Shown: one piece after another, positions 52,594-62,726 of the stretch
Layout: each line of letters starts with the position of its first letter
How positions within the stretch are numbered: the first letter of the stretch is position 1
Assembly: GCF_016629525.1 (NCBI RefSeq)
Contig: NZ_AP024269.1
Span: 2,666,001-2,730,000, forward strand
DNA: 64,000 bases
Reading direction: 5' to 3'
From: Kaistia sp. 32K
Lineage (GTDB): Bacteria; Pseudomonadota; Alphaproteobacteria; Rhizobiales; Kaistiaceae
Notes under the pieces: model-generated
The model's database searches: none
The model's input: the letters and a program-made list of their open reading frames with translations, nothing else
What the model was told of the DNA's origin: nothing
Position numbers and translations under genes: made by a program

Positions 52594-52944
52594 CTACTTG
52601 AACGCGGCCGCATAGACGTCCGGCTTGAAGCCTGCGAGCAGGCGGCCGTCGCCGAGATCGAGGATCGGGCGCTTGATCATCGAGGGCTGCGCCTGCATCA
52701 GGGCAATCGCCTTCGCCGCGTCGAGGTCCTGCTTGTCGGCGTCGTCGAGCTTGCGGAACGTCGTGCCGGCGCGGTTCAGCACGGTTTCCCAGCCCAGTTC
52801 GCCGACCCAGCGATCGAGATGCGCCCGATCGATGCCCTCGGCCTTGTAGTCGTGGAAGGCATAGGCGATGCCCTTCTCGTCCAGCCACGTCCGGGCCTTC
52901 TTCATCGTGTCGCAGTTCCTGATGCCGTAGATCGTCACCGTCAC
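52594..52944 (-). CDS. Spx/ArsC-like thioredoxin-fold protein (YffB type)
   Basis: A 116-residue protein with GIRNCDTMKKARTWL, a single N-terminal cysteine (Cys11), and the C-terminal MIKRPILDLGDGRLLAGF block with the Arg-Pro of the family. It matches the YffB branch of arsenate-reductase-like proteins, which bind glutathione and have no proven arsenate activity. It is transcribed toward the metE promoter and has no co-oriented neighbours. Confidence 0.88.
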   Translation of the reverse strand: MTVTIYGIRNCDTMKKARTWLDEKGIAYAFHDYKAEGIDRAHLDRWVGELGWETVLNRAGTTFRKLDDADKQDLDAAKAIALMQAQPSMIKRPILDLGDGRLLAGFKPDVYAAAFK

Positions 52945-53115
52945 GCCGTCTCACTCCTTGCCTGCATGGCGACCCGTCCGGAGCGCCATCGATTCCCTTC
53001 CCGGATCATAGTGGCAGTCGCGGGATCTCCGCGAAGCCATCGAGCGGAAGTCGGGCTGCTTGCACAAAAGAGAGGTCGCAATCCGTGTGCGGCCATGCGC
53101 CCTGCCCGGCCGGCG

Positions 53116-53145
53116 TTGACCTGTCGTCCGCCCGCCGAATATAGC
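53116..53145 (+). promoter_or_regulatory. Candidate promoter of the tripartite exporter operon
   Basis: TTGACC (53116-53121), an 18-base spacer and TATAGC (53140-53145), 20 bases before the NodT-type gene start. The DNA around 53150-53166 (CATTATAATTAATATG) is unusually AT-rich. Confidence 0.45.
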
Positions 53146-53165
53146 TAGCCTTCATTATAATTAAT

Positions 53166-54704
53166 ATGGATTCACACTTGCTCGCTCAAAGGCTTCCGGT
53201 CGCCGGGATCGCCGTCGCGCCGCGCTCCGGACCTTTACAGGGCGGGATCGCCGGCGCGCGCGCAAAACTGCCCCGCCTGGCGCTGTTGGTCGCGCTTGGC
53301 GCCGCGCTCGGCGGATGCGTGGTCGTCGGCCCGGACTATGAGAAGCCGTCCCTGAGCCTGCCGGCGAAATGGGGAAGCGCCACCTCGGCGAAGGCCTCGA
53401 AGCCGCCAGAACTCGCTCAATGGTGGAAACGCCTCGGCGATCCCATGCTCGACGGGCTGGTCGACGAGGCCGTCGCCGGCAATCTCGACGTCGCCAACGC
53501 CAAGGCGAAAGTGCGCGAGGCGCGCGCCAGCTACCGGCAGAGCGTCGGCGCGCTGTTCCCCGACGCCAATGGCAGCGGCGCGGCGACGCGGAGCAAGAGC
53601 TATGGCGATGTCTCCAGCCAGTTCCGCGCCGGGCTCGACGCCAGCTGGGAGCTGGATCTCTTCGGCGCCAACAAGCGCGGCGTCGAGGCGGCGCGCTACG
53701 GCATGGACGCGGCCGAGGAAGATCTGCGCGCCACGCTTTTGACGCTGATCGGCGACGTCGCCTCCAACTATGTTTCGGCGCGCGGCTACCAGGCCCGGAT
53801 CGCACTGGCAAAGCGCACCGCCGCGTCGCAGCGCCAGACGGCGGCGATCACCCGCAACAAGTTCGAGGCGGGTGCTGCCACCGCCGCCGACGCCGCGACG
53901 GCGGCCGGCCAAGCGAGCAGCACGGAAGCCGGCATTCCCTCGCTGGAAACAGCCTATGCCCAGACGGTGCACCGCCTCTCCGTCCTGACCGGGCGGCCGC
54001 CCTCGGCGCTCGCCGAGCGGATGAAGAACCCGAAGCCCGTGCCCGCGCCGCGCCTGCCGATCCCGACCGGGATCCCAGCCGATATCCTGACGACGCGCCC
54101 CGACGTGCGCCTCGCCGAGGCGCAATATGCGCGCTCGACCGCCCGGATCGGCCAGGCCGAGGCGGCGCGCTATCCGAGCGCCAGCCTCACCGGCAACATC
54201 GCCACCAACGGCGTCAAGCTCGGCGATCTCGGCAAGAGCTCGACGATCAGCTGGTCGTTCGGCCCGACGCTTTCGGTCCCGATCTTCAACGGCGGCCAGC
54301 TGAAGGCGGCGGTCGACATCGCCGAGGCGCAGCGCGACCAGAGCTTCATCGCCTATCGCGCCAGCGTGCTGACGGCGCTCGAAGATGTCGAGAACGCCAT
54401 CGTCGCGCTCGCCCAGGATCGCATCCGCTCCGGCAAGCTGGCATCGGCCGCCGCGTCCTACCGCGAGGCGAACCAGGTCGCCCAGGCGCTGTTCCAGTCG
54501 GGCTCGTCGAGCTTCCTCGACGTGCTGACGGCGGAGCGCTCGCTCTATTCCGCCTCGGACTCGCTGATCGAGAGCCGCGTCGCCATCGCCACCGACTATA
54601 TCGCGCTCAACAAGGCGCTCGGCGGCGGCTGGAGCGGCGTGGTCGACAGCTCAAAACCCGAGATCGTCGACACCGGCACGGGCCCGCACCTTGCCCGGCG
54701 GTAG
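53166..54704 (+). CDS. NodT/TolC-family outer-membrane efflux lipoprotein
   Basis: A 512-residue outer-membrane factor. The lipobox LGGC places the lipidated cysteine at residue 51. That signal peptide is long (hydrophobic part 35-50), so the true start may be downstream. Next come GPDYEKPSLSLPAKW, two outer-membrane-efflux repeats with long helices, and RPDVRLAEAQYARSTARIGQAEAARYP, a NodT landmark. It forms the exit duct for the MacAB pair encoded just downstream. The TG-rich leader lacks a clear ribosome-binding site. Confidence 0.9.
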   Translation: MDSHLLAQRLPVAGIAVAPRSGPLQGGIAGARAKLPRLALLVALGAALGGCVVVGPDYEKPSLSLPAKWGSATSAKASKPPELAQWWKRLGDPMLDGLVDEAVAGNLDVANAKAKVREARASYRQSVGALFPDANGSGAATRSKSYGDVSSQFRAGLDASWELDLFGANKRGVEAARYGMDAAEEDLRATLLTLIGDVASNYVSARGYQARIALAKRTAASQRQTAAITRNKFEAGAATAADAATAAGQASSTEAGIPSLETAYAQTVHRLSVLTGRPPSALAERMKNPKPVPAPRLPIPTGIPADILTTRPDVRLAEAQYARSTARIGQAEAARYPSASLTGNIATNGVKLGDLGKSSTISWSFGPTLSVPIFNGGQLKAAVDIAEAQRDQSFIAYRASVLTALEDVENAIVALAQDRIRSGKLASAAASYREANQVAQALFQSGSSSFLDVLTAERSLYSASDSLIESRVAIATDYIALNKALGGGWSGVVDSSKPEIVDTGTGPHLARR

Positions 54705-54797
54705 TCGCCCCGCCGCCACCCTTCCTTCCAACGCCGCCTGGCAGCGCGTCGCGCGCGCCGAACGCGTTGCCCTCCAGAGCTTCAGAAAACGGCCCGC

Positions 54798-56015
54798 ATG
54801 AACAAGAAACCCCGCCGCCGGTCCCGCCTCCTCCTTCTCGTCATCGCGGTTCTCGTGCTGGCCGGGGCCGGCTACGCCTATCGCGCCAATTTCAGCCGCG
54901 CGCAGACCCCGCCGATGATGACGGCGCTCGTTTCGACCGGCACGGTCGAGGAAAGCGTGCTGGCGACCGGCACCCTGAAGCCGTCGAAGCTCGTCGCGGT
55001 CGGCGCGCAGGTCTCCGGCCGCGTGACGGCGCTCAAGGTCGAGCTCGGCCAGCAAGTGGCGAAGGGCGCCCTGATCGCCGAGATCGATTCCGTCACGCAG
55101 GAGAACGCTCTCCGCACCGCGCAGGCTTCGCTCGCCAACATCCGCGCCCAGCTCGTCGAGAAGCAGGCCTCGCTGCTCCTGGCCGAGCAGACGCTCGCCC
55201 GCCAGAAATCCATGCTGGAAAAGAACGCGGTATCGCGGGCGGATTTCGAGACGGCAGACGCCAACGTCAAGACGACGCGCGCCCAGATCGAGGCGCTTGA
55301 CGCCAGGATCATCGAGGCCGAGGTCGCGGTTTCGACCGCCGAGGCCAATCTCGGCTACACGCAGATCACCGCGCCGATCGACGGCACCGTGCTCGCCATC
55401 GTCACCCAGGAAGGCCAGACGGTGAACGCGGCGCAATCCGCTCCGACCATCGTCATCATGGGCCAGCTCGAGGTCATGACGGTCAAGGCGGAGATCTCGG
55501 AAGCCGACATCGTCAAGGTGAAGGCCGGCCAGCCGATCTATTTCACCATCCTGAGCGATCCCGAGCGCCGCTATGAGACGACGCTCGACGCGATCGAGCC
55601 GGCGCCGGAATCGATCCGCAGCGACAGCAGCTTCAGCACGTCCTCGACGGCGGGCAGCTCCGCCTCGAGCTCGGCCGCGATCTACTACAACGGCATCTTC
55701 CACGTCCCGAACGACGACGGCCGGCTGCGCACCTACATGACGGCGCAGGTGCATATCGTGCTCGGCCGGGCCGAGGACGTCGTGGTCGTCCCGGCGGTCG
55801 CGCTCGGCCCCCGCAACGCCGACGGCACCTATACCGTGCGGGTGCTCGAGGGCGACAAGGTCGTCCCCCGCAAGGTCGAGATCGGGCTGAACGACAAGGT
55901 CATCGCCGAGGTCCGCTCCGGCCTGAACAAGGGCGACCGGGTCGTCACCGGCGAAGGATCGGACGCGTCGGCGGGCGGCGGGCGCCGCTTCCGCGGCGGG
56001 CCGATGGGATTCTGA
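54798..56015 (+). CDS. macA: MacA-like efflux periplasmic adaptor
   Basis: A 405-residue membrane-fusion protein. One N-terminal helix (residues 11-30) anchors it. The lipoyl halves read [20 protein letters not shown] and [25 protein letters not shown], separated by a long coiled coil (roughly 95-185). Beta-barrel and membrane-proximal domains follow, with a Ser-rich insertion (about 270-295) and a C-terminal Gly/Arg tail. It links MacB in the inner membrane to the NodT-type channel. It is 4 bases from the macB start. Confidence 0.9.
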   Translation: MNKKPRRRSRLLLLVIAVLVLAGAGYAYRANFSRAQTPPMMTALVSTGTVEESVLATGTLKPSKLVAVGAQVSGRVTALKVELGQQVAKGALIAEIDSVTQENALRTAQASLANIRAQLVEKQASLLLAEQTLARQKSMLEKNAVSRADFETADANVKTTRAQIEALDARIIEAEVAVSTAEANLGYTQITAPIDGTVLAIVTQEGQTVNAAQSAPTIVIMGQLEVMTVKAEISEADIVKVKAGQPIYFTILSDPERRYETTLDAIEPAPESIRSDSSFSTSSTAGSSASSSAAIYYNGIFHVPNDDGRLRTYMTAQVHIVLGRAEDVVVVPAVALGPRNADGTYTVRVLEGDKVVPRKVEIGLNDKVIAEVRSGLNKGDRVVTGEGSDASAGGGRRFRGGPMGF

Positions 56016-56019
56016 GCCG

Positions 56020-57993
56020 ATGCATGCCCCTCCGGCCGCCGAGCCCCTGATCCACCTGACCGCGCTCCGCCGCGAGTTCCCCTCGGGCGAAGAGACGATC
56101 GCCGTCCTGAAGGATGTCGATCTCTCGATCCGGGCCGGCGAGATGGTGGCGATCGTCGGCGCCTCGGGGTCGGGCAAGTCGACGCTGATGAACATTCTCG
56201 GCTGCCTCGACCGGCCGTCCTCCGGCAGCTACCGCATCTCCGGCCGCGAGACGTCCTCGCTGCAGCCGGACGAGCTGGCGGCGCTCCGCCGCGAGCATTT
56301 CGGCTTCATCTTCCAGCGCTATCACCTGCTGGCGGAGCTGACCGCGCTCGGCAATGTTGAGATCCCGGCCGTCTATGCCGGCCAGACGCCGCATGACCGC
56401 CAGGTAAGAGCCGCCGCGCTGCTGGGTCGCCTCGGCATGGCCGACCGCACCGACCATCGGCCCGGCCAGCTTTCCGGCGGCCAGCAGCAGCGCGTCTCGA
56501 TCGCGCGCGCCCTGATGAACGGCGCCAACGTCATCCTCGCCGACGAGCCGACCGGCGCGCTCGACAAGCACAGCGGCGAGGAAGTGCTCCGCATCCTCGA
56601 AGAGCTGCATGCCGAGGGCAAGACCGTCATCATCGTCACGCACGACATGGCGGTGGCGGCGCGCGCCGAGCGGATCATCGAGATCAGCGACGGCGTCATC
56701 GTCTCCGATACGCGCAAGGCCCAGGACGACGCCCCGGCGCGCCGCGAAACCAGCCCGCCGGCCGACCGCAAGCGTCGCGGCTTCGGCGCCGTCCTCGACC
56801 GCGCCGGCGAAGCGCTGCGCATGGCGCTGCTGTCGATGCGCGCCCACAAGCTGCGCACTTTCCTGACGATGCTCGGCATCATCATCGGCATCGCCTCGGT
56901 GGTCAGCGTCGTCGCGCTCGGCGAAGGTTCCCGGCAGAAGGTGCTCGAAAACATCTCCGGTCTCGGAACCAACACGCTGGAGATCTTCGCCGGCAAGGAT
57001 TTCGGCGACATGCGATCGGGCAAGATCACGACACTGGTCGTCGCGGATGCGACCGAGCTCTCCAAGCAGCCCTATGTCGCCGCCGTGACGCCGACGGTGT
57101 CGACCTCGAGCAGCGTCCGCTTCGGCTCGACCGAGGCGAGCGCGCTCGTCAACGGCGTCAGCGAGCAGTATTTCGCCGCCAAGGGCACGACGCTCGCCGC
57201 CGGACAGTTCTTCGACGCCGGCAGCGTCCGCTCGATGGCGCAGGACGTCGTCATCGACGAGAACACGCGCAAGGCGCTGTTTTCGGATTTTGACGGCAGC
57301 CCGGTCGGACAGGTCATCCTGATCGGCCAGGTGCCGGCCCGGATCGTCGGCGTCGCCAAGCCGCAGCAGGGCGGCTTCGGCTCCAGCCAGAACCTGTCGC
57401 TGTTCCTGCCCTACACCACCGTCCAGGCCCGTTTCCTCGGCAGCACGTCGCTGCGCAGCATCACCGTGCGGGTCAGCGATGACGTGGCGATGGACCTCGC
57501 CGAGAAGGCGGTCACGACCTTCCTGACCCAGCGCCACGGCACCAAGGACTTCTTCATCCTCAATACGGATGACATCCGCCAGACGATTACCGCCACTACC
57601 CAGACGCTCACCCTCTTAATCGCCTCGATCGCCGTCATCTCGCTGATCGTCGGCGGCATCGGCGTCATGAACATCATGCTGGTCTCGGTATCGGAACGGG
57701 TCTCGGAGATCGGCGTGCGCATGGCCGTCGGCGCCCGGCAGGGCGACATCCTGCAGCAATTCCTGATCGAGGCCGTCCTCGTCTGCCTGATCGGCGGACT
57801 GGTCGGCATCGGCACGGCACTCGGCTTCGGCGTGCTCTTCGGCGCGCTGAGTTCCAACTTCAGCCTGATCTATTCGACCACCTCAATCGTCGTCGCCTTC
57901 TTCTGCTCCAGCCTGATCGGGGTCGTGTTCGGCTATCTGCCGGCGAGAAGCGCCTCGCAGCTCGATCCGGTCGTCGCGCTTTCGAAGGGTTGA
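56020..57993 (+). CDS. macB: MacB-like ABC exporter, ATPase-permease fusion
   Basis: A 657-residue protein. The N-terminal ATPase has Walker [10 protein letters not shown] (about 49-57), signature LSGGQQQR and Walker [14 protein letters not shown] linker leads to one membrane helix near residue 285, the periplasmic MacB domain, and three C-terminal FtsX-type helices. This is the full MacB topology. With MacA and the NodT channel it should expel macrolide-like compounds, peptides or lipids from the periplasm. The operon has no visible regulator. Confidence 0.92.
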   Translation: MHAPPAAEPLIHLTALRREFPSGEETIAVLKDVDLSIRAGEMVAIVGASGSGKSTLMNILGCLDRPSSGSYRISGRETSSLQPDELAALRREHFGFIFQRYHLLAELTALGNVEIPAVYAGQTPHDRQVRAAALLGRLGMADRTDHRPGQLSGGQQQRVSIARALMNGANVILADEPTGALDKHSGEEVLRILEELHAEGKTVIIVTHDMAVAARAERIIEISDGVIVSDTRKAQDDAPARRETSPPADRKRRGFGAVLDRAGEALRMALLSMRAHKLRTFLTMLGIIIGIASVVSVVALGEGSRQKVLENISGLGTNTLEIFAGKDFGDMRSGKITTLVVADATELSKQPYVAAVTPTVSTSSSVRFGSTEASALVNGVSEQYFAAKGTTLAAGQFFDAGSVRSMAQDVVIDENTRKALFSDFDGSPVGQVILIGQVPARIVGVAKPQQGGFGSSQNLSLFLPYTTVQARFLGSTSLRSITVRVSDDVAMDLAEKAVTTFLTQRHGTKDFFILNTDDIRQTITATTQTLTLLIASIAVISLIVGGIGVMNIMLVSVSERVSEIGVRMAVGARQGDILQQFLIEAVLVCLIGGLVGIGTALGFGVLFGALSSNFSLIYSTTSIVVAFFCSSLIGVVFGYLPARSASQLDPVVALSKG

Positions 57994-58009
57994 GTAAGGG
58001 AGGCGCCGG

Positions 58010-59209
58010 TCAGATCCGGAGCGGCGCCGGGGCGAACAGGCCGGCGCCGATCTCGCGATAGACCCGCTGCGCCGCCTGCACCGAATAGCCTGCGGCGATA
58101 TCGGCAGCAGCCGTCTGCCCGAGCCGGCGCCGGCGCGCCTCGTCGCCTGCGAGCTGCCGAACGGCTTCCGAAAGCGCCTCGGGCCGACCGATGGGAACAT
58201 GCACGGCGTTGACGTCGTCGGTGGAATAGTCGTTCAGCCCGCCGACCACGGTGGTGATCATCGGCAGGCCGACCATCATCGCCTCGGCCGCGACGAGGCA
58301 GAACCCCTCCTCCTCGCTGGTCTGCAGGAAGATGTCGTGCTGGAGCGCATCGCGCCACCATCGATCGACGAAGCCGGCGAGGCAGAGCCGCTCGGCGACA
58401 TTGGCCGCCTCCGCCCTGGCGAGGATCGCCGCCCCGGCCGGGCCGGTGCCGAAGATCGTGCAGCGCGCGTCGATGCCGCGTGCCTTGAGCTCGGCCAGCG
58501 CGTCGATGGCGACGTCGAAGCGCTTGCGCCGGATCAACCGCCCGGCCATCACCAGTTGGACGACTCCATCGATCCGATAGTCGCGTTTCACCGGCGTAGA
58601 GGAGGCGATGAAGAGGGGCACGACCTTCTCGCGACGCGGGCGAGGCCAGGGATAGTGGCTGCGCGTCCGGCGGAGTGTCGTCGGGCAATCGGCCCAGACC
58701 TCGTCGACCCGAAACGACAGCGCCCGCAGGACGAAGCGATAGAGATGAACGGATGGCTGGCGTTCCAGCCGGGCGATATGCTCGAAGGCGACGCAGCGGA
58801 CCCGGCGGTTGAACATCAGCACCGACCGGCCGACGATATTGGCCTGCTTCAGCGACAGGATGACAACCTTCGGCCGGACCCGGCGGATCAACCGGGCGAG
58901 CTCGACCACGCCGCGCAGCATCCCCGCCAGGGTAAGCCGGGCTCCGGGCGTGACTTCGACCAGCCTCTTTTCGCCGACGAGATCGACGATGCGCTGACGC
59001 AACACGCCATCGCCGCGGCTGAAGACGAAGACGATCAGGTTGCAGTCGCGCAGGAAGCCGTTTTCCAGGAGGGTCGCGAGACCATGCTCCGCGCCGCCCC
59101 GGGACAGCGTGTTGATGACGTAGATGACGGATCGCGATGCATCCGGTTCGGCCGGATCGTCTCGACTGGGTTCTGTCGCTGACGCGACGGGGAAGCGATC
59201 CCGAAACAT
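58010..59209 (-). CDS. Glycosyltransferase, GT4 type
   Basis: A 399-residue GT-B glycosyltransferase. The N-terminal acceptor domain has INTLSRGGAEHGLATLLE and the C-terminal donor domain has VMAGRLIRRKRFDVAIDAL, and EEEGFCLVAAEAMMVGLP, the retaining GT4 E-x7-E motif. It is the last gene of a minus-strand surface-glycan cluster, 129 bases after the epimerase gene. Sugar donor and acceptor are not readable. Confidence 0.88.
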   Translation of the reverse strand: MFRDRFPVASATEPSRDDPAEPDASRSVIYVINTLSRGGAEHGLATLLENGFLRDCNLIVFVFSRGDGVLRQRIVDLVGEKRLVEVTPGARLTLAGMLRGVVELARLIRRVRPKVVILSLKQANIVGRSVLMFNRRVRCVAFEHIARLERQPSVHLYRFVLRALSFRVDEVWADCPTTLRRTRSHYPWPRPRREKVVPLFIASSTPVKRDYRIDGVVQLVMAGRLIRRKRFDVAIDALAELKARGIDARCTIFGTGPAGAAILARAEAANVAERLCLAGFVDRWWRDALQHDIFLQTSEEEGFCLVAAEAMMVGLPMITTVVGGLNDYSTDDVNAVHVPIGRPEALSEAVRQLAGDEARRRRLGQTAAADIAAGYSVQAAQRVYREIGAGLFAPAPLRI

Positions 59210-59337
59210 GGCCTAACCGCGAAGGATGCAGGTCAAAGGATCAGTCCCCCACTATAGCAGCCTTTCCGGACCCGACCATCCGCCGCCCCCGGGTCGCAAG
59301 CGACCGCGACGTCTCCATCCTCATGCGCGCGATGCGA

Positions 59338-61584
59338 TCATCGAACCACGGCTCGCGCGGCGCCAAGGGCGTCGGCCAGCGCCGCGATTTCCGGCGGGAT
59401 CTCGACGAGATCGGGATGCGGAGCGGCGCTCCCCGCGGGCACCCGCGCCAACTCGGCCGCCGCGCCGGGCGGATCCTTCTCGGCGTGGAAATTGGGCAGG
59501 ATGCCGCGAATGATCCCGAACAGGCCCTCGCAATCGCCCTGCTCGGCGAAATGGCGCAGCCGCCCGAAGGCATGGCGGAGCACGGGCAGCGGCACCGGCG
59601 TCGGCACGGCGCCGAGAACGCCGGGCACGGGTGGCGTCACCCGCCGCTCGGCTTCGTCGAAAAGCTCCTCGAACAGCTTCTCGCCCGGCCGGCATCCGAC
59701 GATCTGGATCTTGACGTCCTGGTCGGGCGTGTAGCCCGCGAGGCGGATCATGCGCCGGGCGATGTCGACGATCTTGATCGGCTCCCCCATGTCGAGCACG
59801 AAGATCTCGCCCTGCCCGAGCTTCTTCTCCAGCCCGTAGGCGGAAGCCTGCAGCGTCAGTTCAACCGCCTCTCGGATCGTCATGAAGAAGCGCTTCATTT
59901 CGGGATGCGTGACCGTGAGCGGGCCGCCGCGCGCCAGCTGGTTCTTGAAGAGCGGGATCAGCGATCCGCTCGAGCCCAGCACATTGCCGAAGCGCACGGT
60001 CATGAAGCGCGGCGAGCCCTCTTCCCGCATGCCCTCGAGATCGAGCGCCTGGCAGAACAGTTCCGCCAGCCGCTTGGTCGCGCCCATGACGCTGGTCGAG
60101 TTCACGACCTTGTCGGTGGAAACCTGCACCATGCCGAGCGCGCCCCAGCGCTTGGCCGCCTGCGCCACGTTCATCGTCCCGCAGACATTGGTGAGCGCGC
60201 CCTCGCACGGATTGAGCTCCACCATGGGAACATGCTTCAGCGCCGCCGCATGGAACACCAGCTCGGGACGGTGGCGTCCGAACAGCTCGTTCACGCGCGC
60301 CGGATCGCGGACGTCGCAGAGATGGGCCGCGCGCGGCAGGTTGGGGAAGCGTTCGGCCAGCTCCAGATCGATCGAGTAGAGATTGAACTCGCAGCTGTCG
60401 ACGACGAAGAGCCGCGAAGGGCCGAGCGCCGCGACCTGCCGCGTCAGCTCGCTGCCGATCGATCCGCCCGCCCCGGTCACCAGCACGCTGCGTCCGTAGA
60501 TGAAGCGGCGCATGGCTTCCGTATCGAGGGCGATCTGCGGCCGCTCCAGCAGGTCCGTCAGCTCGATCGGCCTGAGCTCGAATTCGTTCGTGAGGCGCGG
60601 ATTGCGCAGCTCTGTCACCGGATTGAGGCGCGATACCGCCAGGCCCCGGCGATCCGCCCGCTCGATCAGCTTTTCGGCGGCGGCCGCATCGAGCGAGGAG
60701 AGCGGCGCGGTGAAGATCAAATGCCGGGGGCGTTGGCCACGGGTTTCGAGGTCGGCCAGCACCGCCTCGAAATCCTCCATCGTGCCGAGAACAGGCACCC
60801 CCCGCAGCATCGTTCCGTCCTCGGCCGACGCGCTGTCGAGGAACCCGACGGGGAGATAGGAGGAGGTGCGATCGCGCTGCAGGGCGCGGAGATAGAGATC
60901 CGCCTCGTCGCCGGCGCCGACGAGCAGGACGGGAACCTGGGCATCGGAGGCGAGGACGGCGCCGCTTCGGAACGACGGCAGCAGGCTCTTCAGGTCCTGC
61001 TGGCGGAAGCAGAGCCGCGTCGCGGCCAGAAACGACACCAGCGTCATGACCTCGATGGCGATCGTCGAGCGCGGCACGAAGGCCAGGCGCGAATAGAAGA
61101 ACAGGCAGGCCATCAGGATCAGCGAGGCGACAAACGTCGCGCGGACGAGGATCAGATAGTCGAGGATGGAGGCATATTTCCAGTTGCGCTTGTAGAGACC
61201 GGCGACGGGAAAGGTGACGATGCAGATCACGCCGAAGGCGATGGTCATGAACGCGAGCGCCTTCACCTGTTCCGGCGTGGCGATGACCTCGGAGGGCCCG
61301 AGCCGAAGGACGACCGCCAGGACGAGGGCGAGCCCCGCGAGGGCGAGATCGATGACATAGAGGCGCTTGTTGCGGAGGACGGACTTGACGATGGTGGCGG
61401 CCCTCGAGCGGACACGCCGATAGGCGAGGTTTTCCTTCAGGCGGTTGAACCGCCCCGCGACGACGTCGCGGATCCGATCCGGTCGGGCCAATGCACCGAC
61501 TTCGCCATCGAGATTGGCTGCGCCATTTGCTGCGCCGATTAGGTTTGGAGGCAGGTCTCTAACGGCCAGCTTGTCCTCCACCAT
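59338..61584 (-). CDS. CapD/WbpM-type UDP-sugar dehydratase/epimerase
   Basis: A 748-residue membrane enzyme. After an 80-residue soluble extension come four to five hydrophobic segments (about 75-195), a first Rossmann-like fold (PVLLVGAGDEADLYLRALQ) and the catalytic NDP-sugar domain. The latter has VTGAGGSIGSELTRQVA, KHVPMVELN (the variant catalytic Met-Lys area) and STDKVVNSTSVMGATKR. It likely makes a 4-keto-6-deoxy UDP sugar for polysaccharide or glycoprotein. ATG 61584 has GAGGGG 6 bases upstream and is preferred over a TTG at 61602. Confidence 0.9.
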   Translation of the reverse strand: MVEDKLAVRDLPPNLIGAANGAANLDGEVGALARPDRIRDVVAGRFNRLKENLAYRRVRSRAATIVKSVLRNKRLYVIDLALAGLALVLAVVLRLGPSEVIATPEQVKALAFMTIAFGVICIVTFPVAGLYKRNWKYASILDYLILVRATFVASLILMACLFFYSRLAFVPRSTIAIEVMTLVSFLAATRLCFRQQDLKSLLPSFRSGAVLASDAQVPVLLVGAGDEADLYLRALQRDRTSSYLPVGFLDSASAEDGTMLRGVPVLGTMEDFEAVLADLETRGQRPRHLIFTAPLSSLDAAAAEKLIERADRRGLAVSRLNPVTELRNPRLTNEFELRPIELTDLLERPQIALDTEAMRRFIYGRSVLVTGAGGSIGSELTRQVAALGPSRLFVVDSCEFNLYSIDLELAERFPNLPRAAHLCDVRDPARVNELFGRHRPELVFHAAALKHVPMVELNPCEGALTNVCGTMNVAQAAKRWGALGMVQVSTDKVVNSTSVMGATKRLAELFCQALDLEGMREEGSPRFMTVRFGNVLGSSGSLIPLFKNQLARGGPLTVTHPEMKRFFMTIREAVELTLQASAYGLEKKLGQGEIFVLDMGEPIKIVDIARRMIRLAGYTPDQDVKIQIVGCRPGEKLFEELFDEAERRVTPPVPGVLGAVPTPVPLPVLRHAFGRLRHFAEQGDCEGLFGIIRGILPNFHAEKDPPGAAAELARVPAGSAAPHPDLVEIPPEIAALADALGAARAVVR

Positions 61585-61730
61585 GATGAACCCCTCAAGC
61601 AATACTCGTGTAGTTGCTTAGAAAATGACGCAAACAACACCAGCGCCGCCAAATCACTTTGGAGGCGAAGATCAGCCGGATACTTGCTCAATGTTGAAGG
61701 CGATATATAATCGCGCCCAGCCACGCCGCG

Positions 61731-61745
61731 CCGAATACTATTCGG
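61731..61745. promoter_or_regulatory. 15-bp perfect palindrome upstream of the epimerase gene
   Basis: CCGAATA-C-TATTCGG lies in the 224-bp gap before the epimerase gene. An AT-rich GATATATAATCG at 61702-61713 next to it is a plausible promoter core. The palindrome may be an operator; no regulator is nearby. Confidence 0.4.
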
Positions 61746-61808
61746 AATCGACAAGCCATCTTCAGATATGCGTCACGGCTTGTATAGGCGAGGAAACATA
61801 AGACAGCG

Positions 61809-62726
61809 TCAGGTAAACCCTGCCGTGGATTCGGTTTTTACGAAGTCACTTTGGCGTGGTTCGACCGAGGCGTTTCGCTGCGATCCAGCCAGAGACCCCG
61901 TGCCGCCGCGCAGCCAATCCGACAGGTCGCGGCCGATCAGGCGGCCGAGCGCCTCGACGTCGGGCGCATAGTAGTCAATCAGGCGCTCGCGCAAATCATC
62001 AGGCAACGGGCTGTAAACGATCTCCGCAGCCAAGGCGGAGTGCATGCGACGGAACAGCGGCGACTTGCGGAACGGCGCCACCATCGGCTTCACCGGGCCG
62101 AGAAGGCGGCGCAGCGCCGGGCTCAGCATCGGCGTCGTCTTGTCCTTCACCTTGCGCTGGACGAATTGCGCCGTCGCGTCGACCGGAAGGCCGAGAAAGG
62201 CCCGGACGGTCGCGAGTTGTTCTTCCGGCTGCGTCCGGATCGTCTCGTAGAACGTGACGAGAAGCTGCTCGGCCGGAAACAGGTCGTAGTAGACCGCGAG
62301 CTGACGGCCATAGAACCCGGCGCTCAGAAGGCGGGTGTCCTGCGGCCGGCGCGGATCGAGATAGCGCGCCACGTCGCGGCCGACCTCGCCGCGCCGGTAC
62401 ATCATGCAATAGTCCGAATAGGCGCGCTCGACCGGGGAGCGCAGCTGGGCCACCAGCCGCGCCCAGGGCAGCAATTGCGCGATGCGTTCGGCGGCGGTCC
62501 TCTCCTCGAGATAGGAATTCGACTTTTCGCCGATCCGATTGGGCGCCGCCGCGCCGCGGAATTGGTCGAGATACCACGCCTCCCCGCGACTGAACTCGCG
62601 GCTGAAATAGTGCAGCTCCGGGTCCGGCATGAAGACGGAGGGGTCGGCCTGCAGCGATCGCTGCAACCAGGTAGTGGCGCTCTTGGTGGCCCCGATGATG
62701 AGGAAATCGATGTCCTGCAATTTCAT
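61809..62726 (-). CDS. PAPS-dependent sulfotransferase
   Basis: A 305-residue sulfotransferase. The 5-prime-phosphosulfate loop is GATKSATTWLQRSL (residues 12-25) and the 3-prime-phosphate block is LRSPVERAYSDYCMMYRRGE. Both belong to the heparan/NodH-like family. Its start overlaps the upstream glycosyltransferase by ATGA. It would add sulfate to an envelope glycan, consistent with the glycosyltransferases around it. The C-terminal 30 residues are low in hydrophobicity and probably disordered. Confidence 0.9.
   Translation of the reverse strand: MKLQDIDFLIIGATKSATTWLQRSLQADPSVFMPDPELHYFSREFSRGEAWYLDQFRGAAAPNRIGEKSNSYLEERTAAERIAQLLPWARLVAQLRSPVERAYSDYCMMYRRGEVGRDVARYLDPRRPQDTRLLSAGFYGRQLAVYYDLFPAEQLLVTFYETIRTQPEEQLATVRAFLGLPVDATAQFVQRKVKDKTTPMLSPALRRLLGPVKPMVAPFRKSPLFRRMHSALAAEIVYSPLPDDLRERLIDYYAPDVEALGRLIGRDLSDWLRGGTGSLAGSQRNASVEPRQSDFVKTESTAGFT

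Noticed and set aside
59137..61542. 801-residue open frame on the plus strand
   Set aside because: Antisense to the CapD-type epimerase gene, with the low-complexity Arg/His/Glu composition typical of GC-rich shadows.
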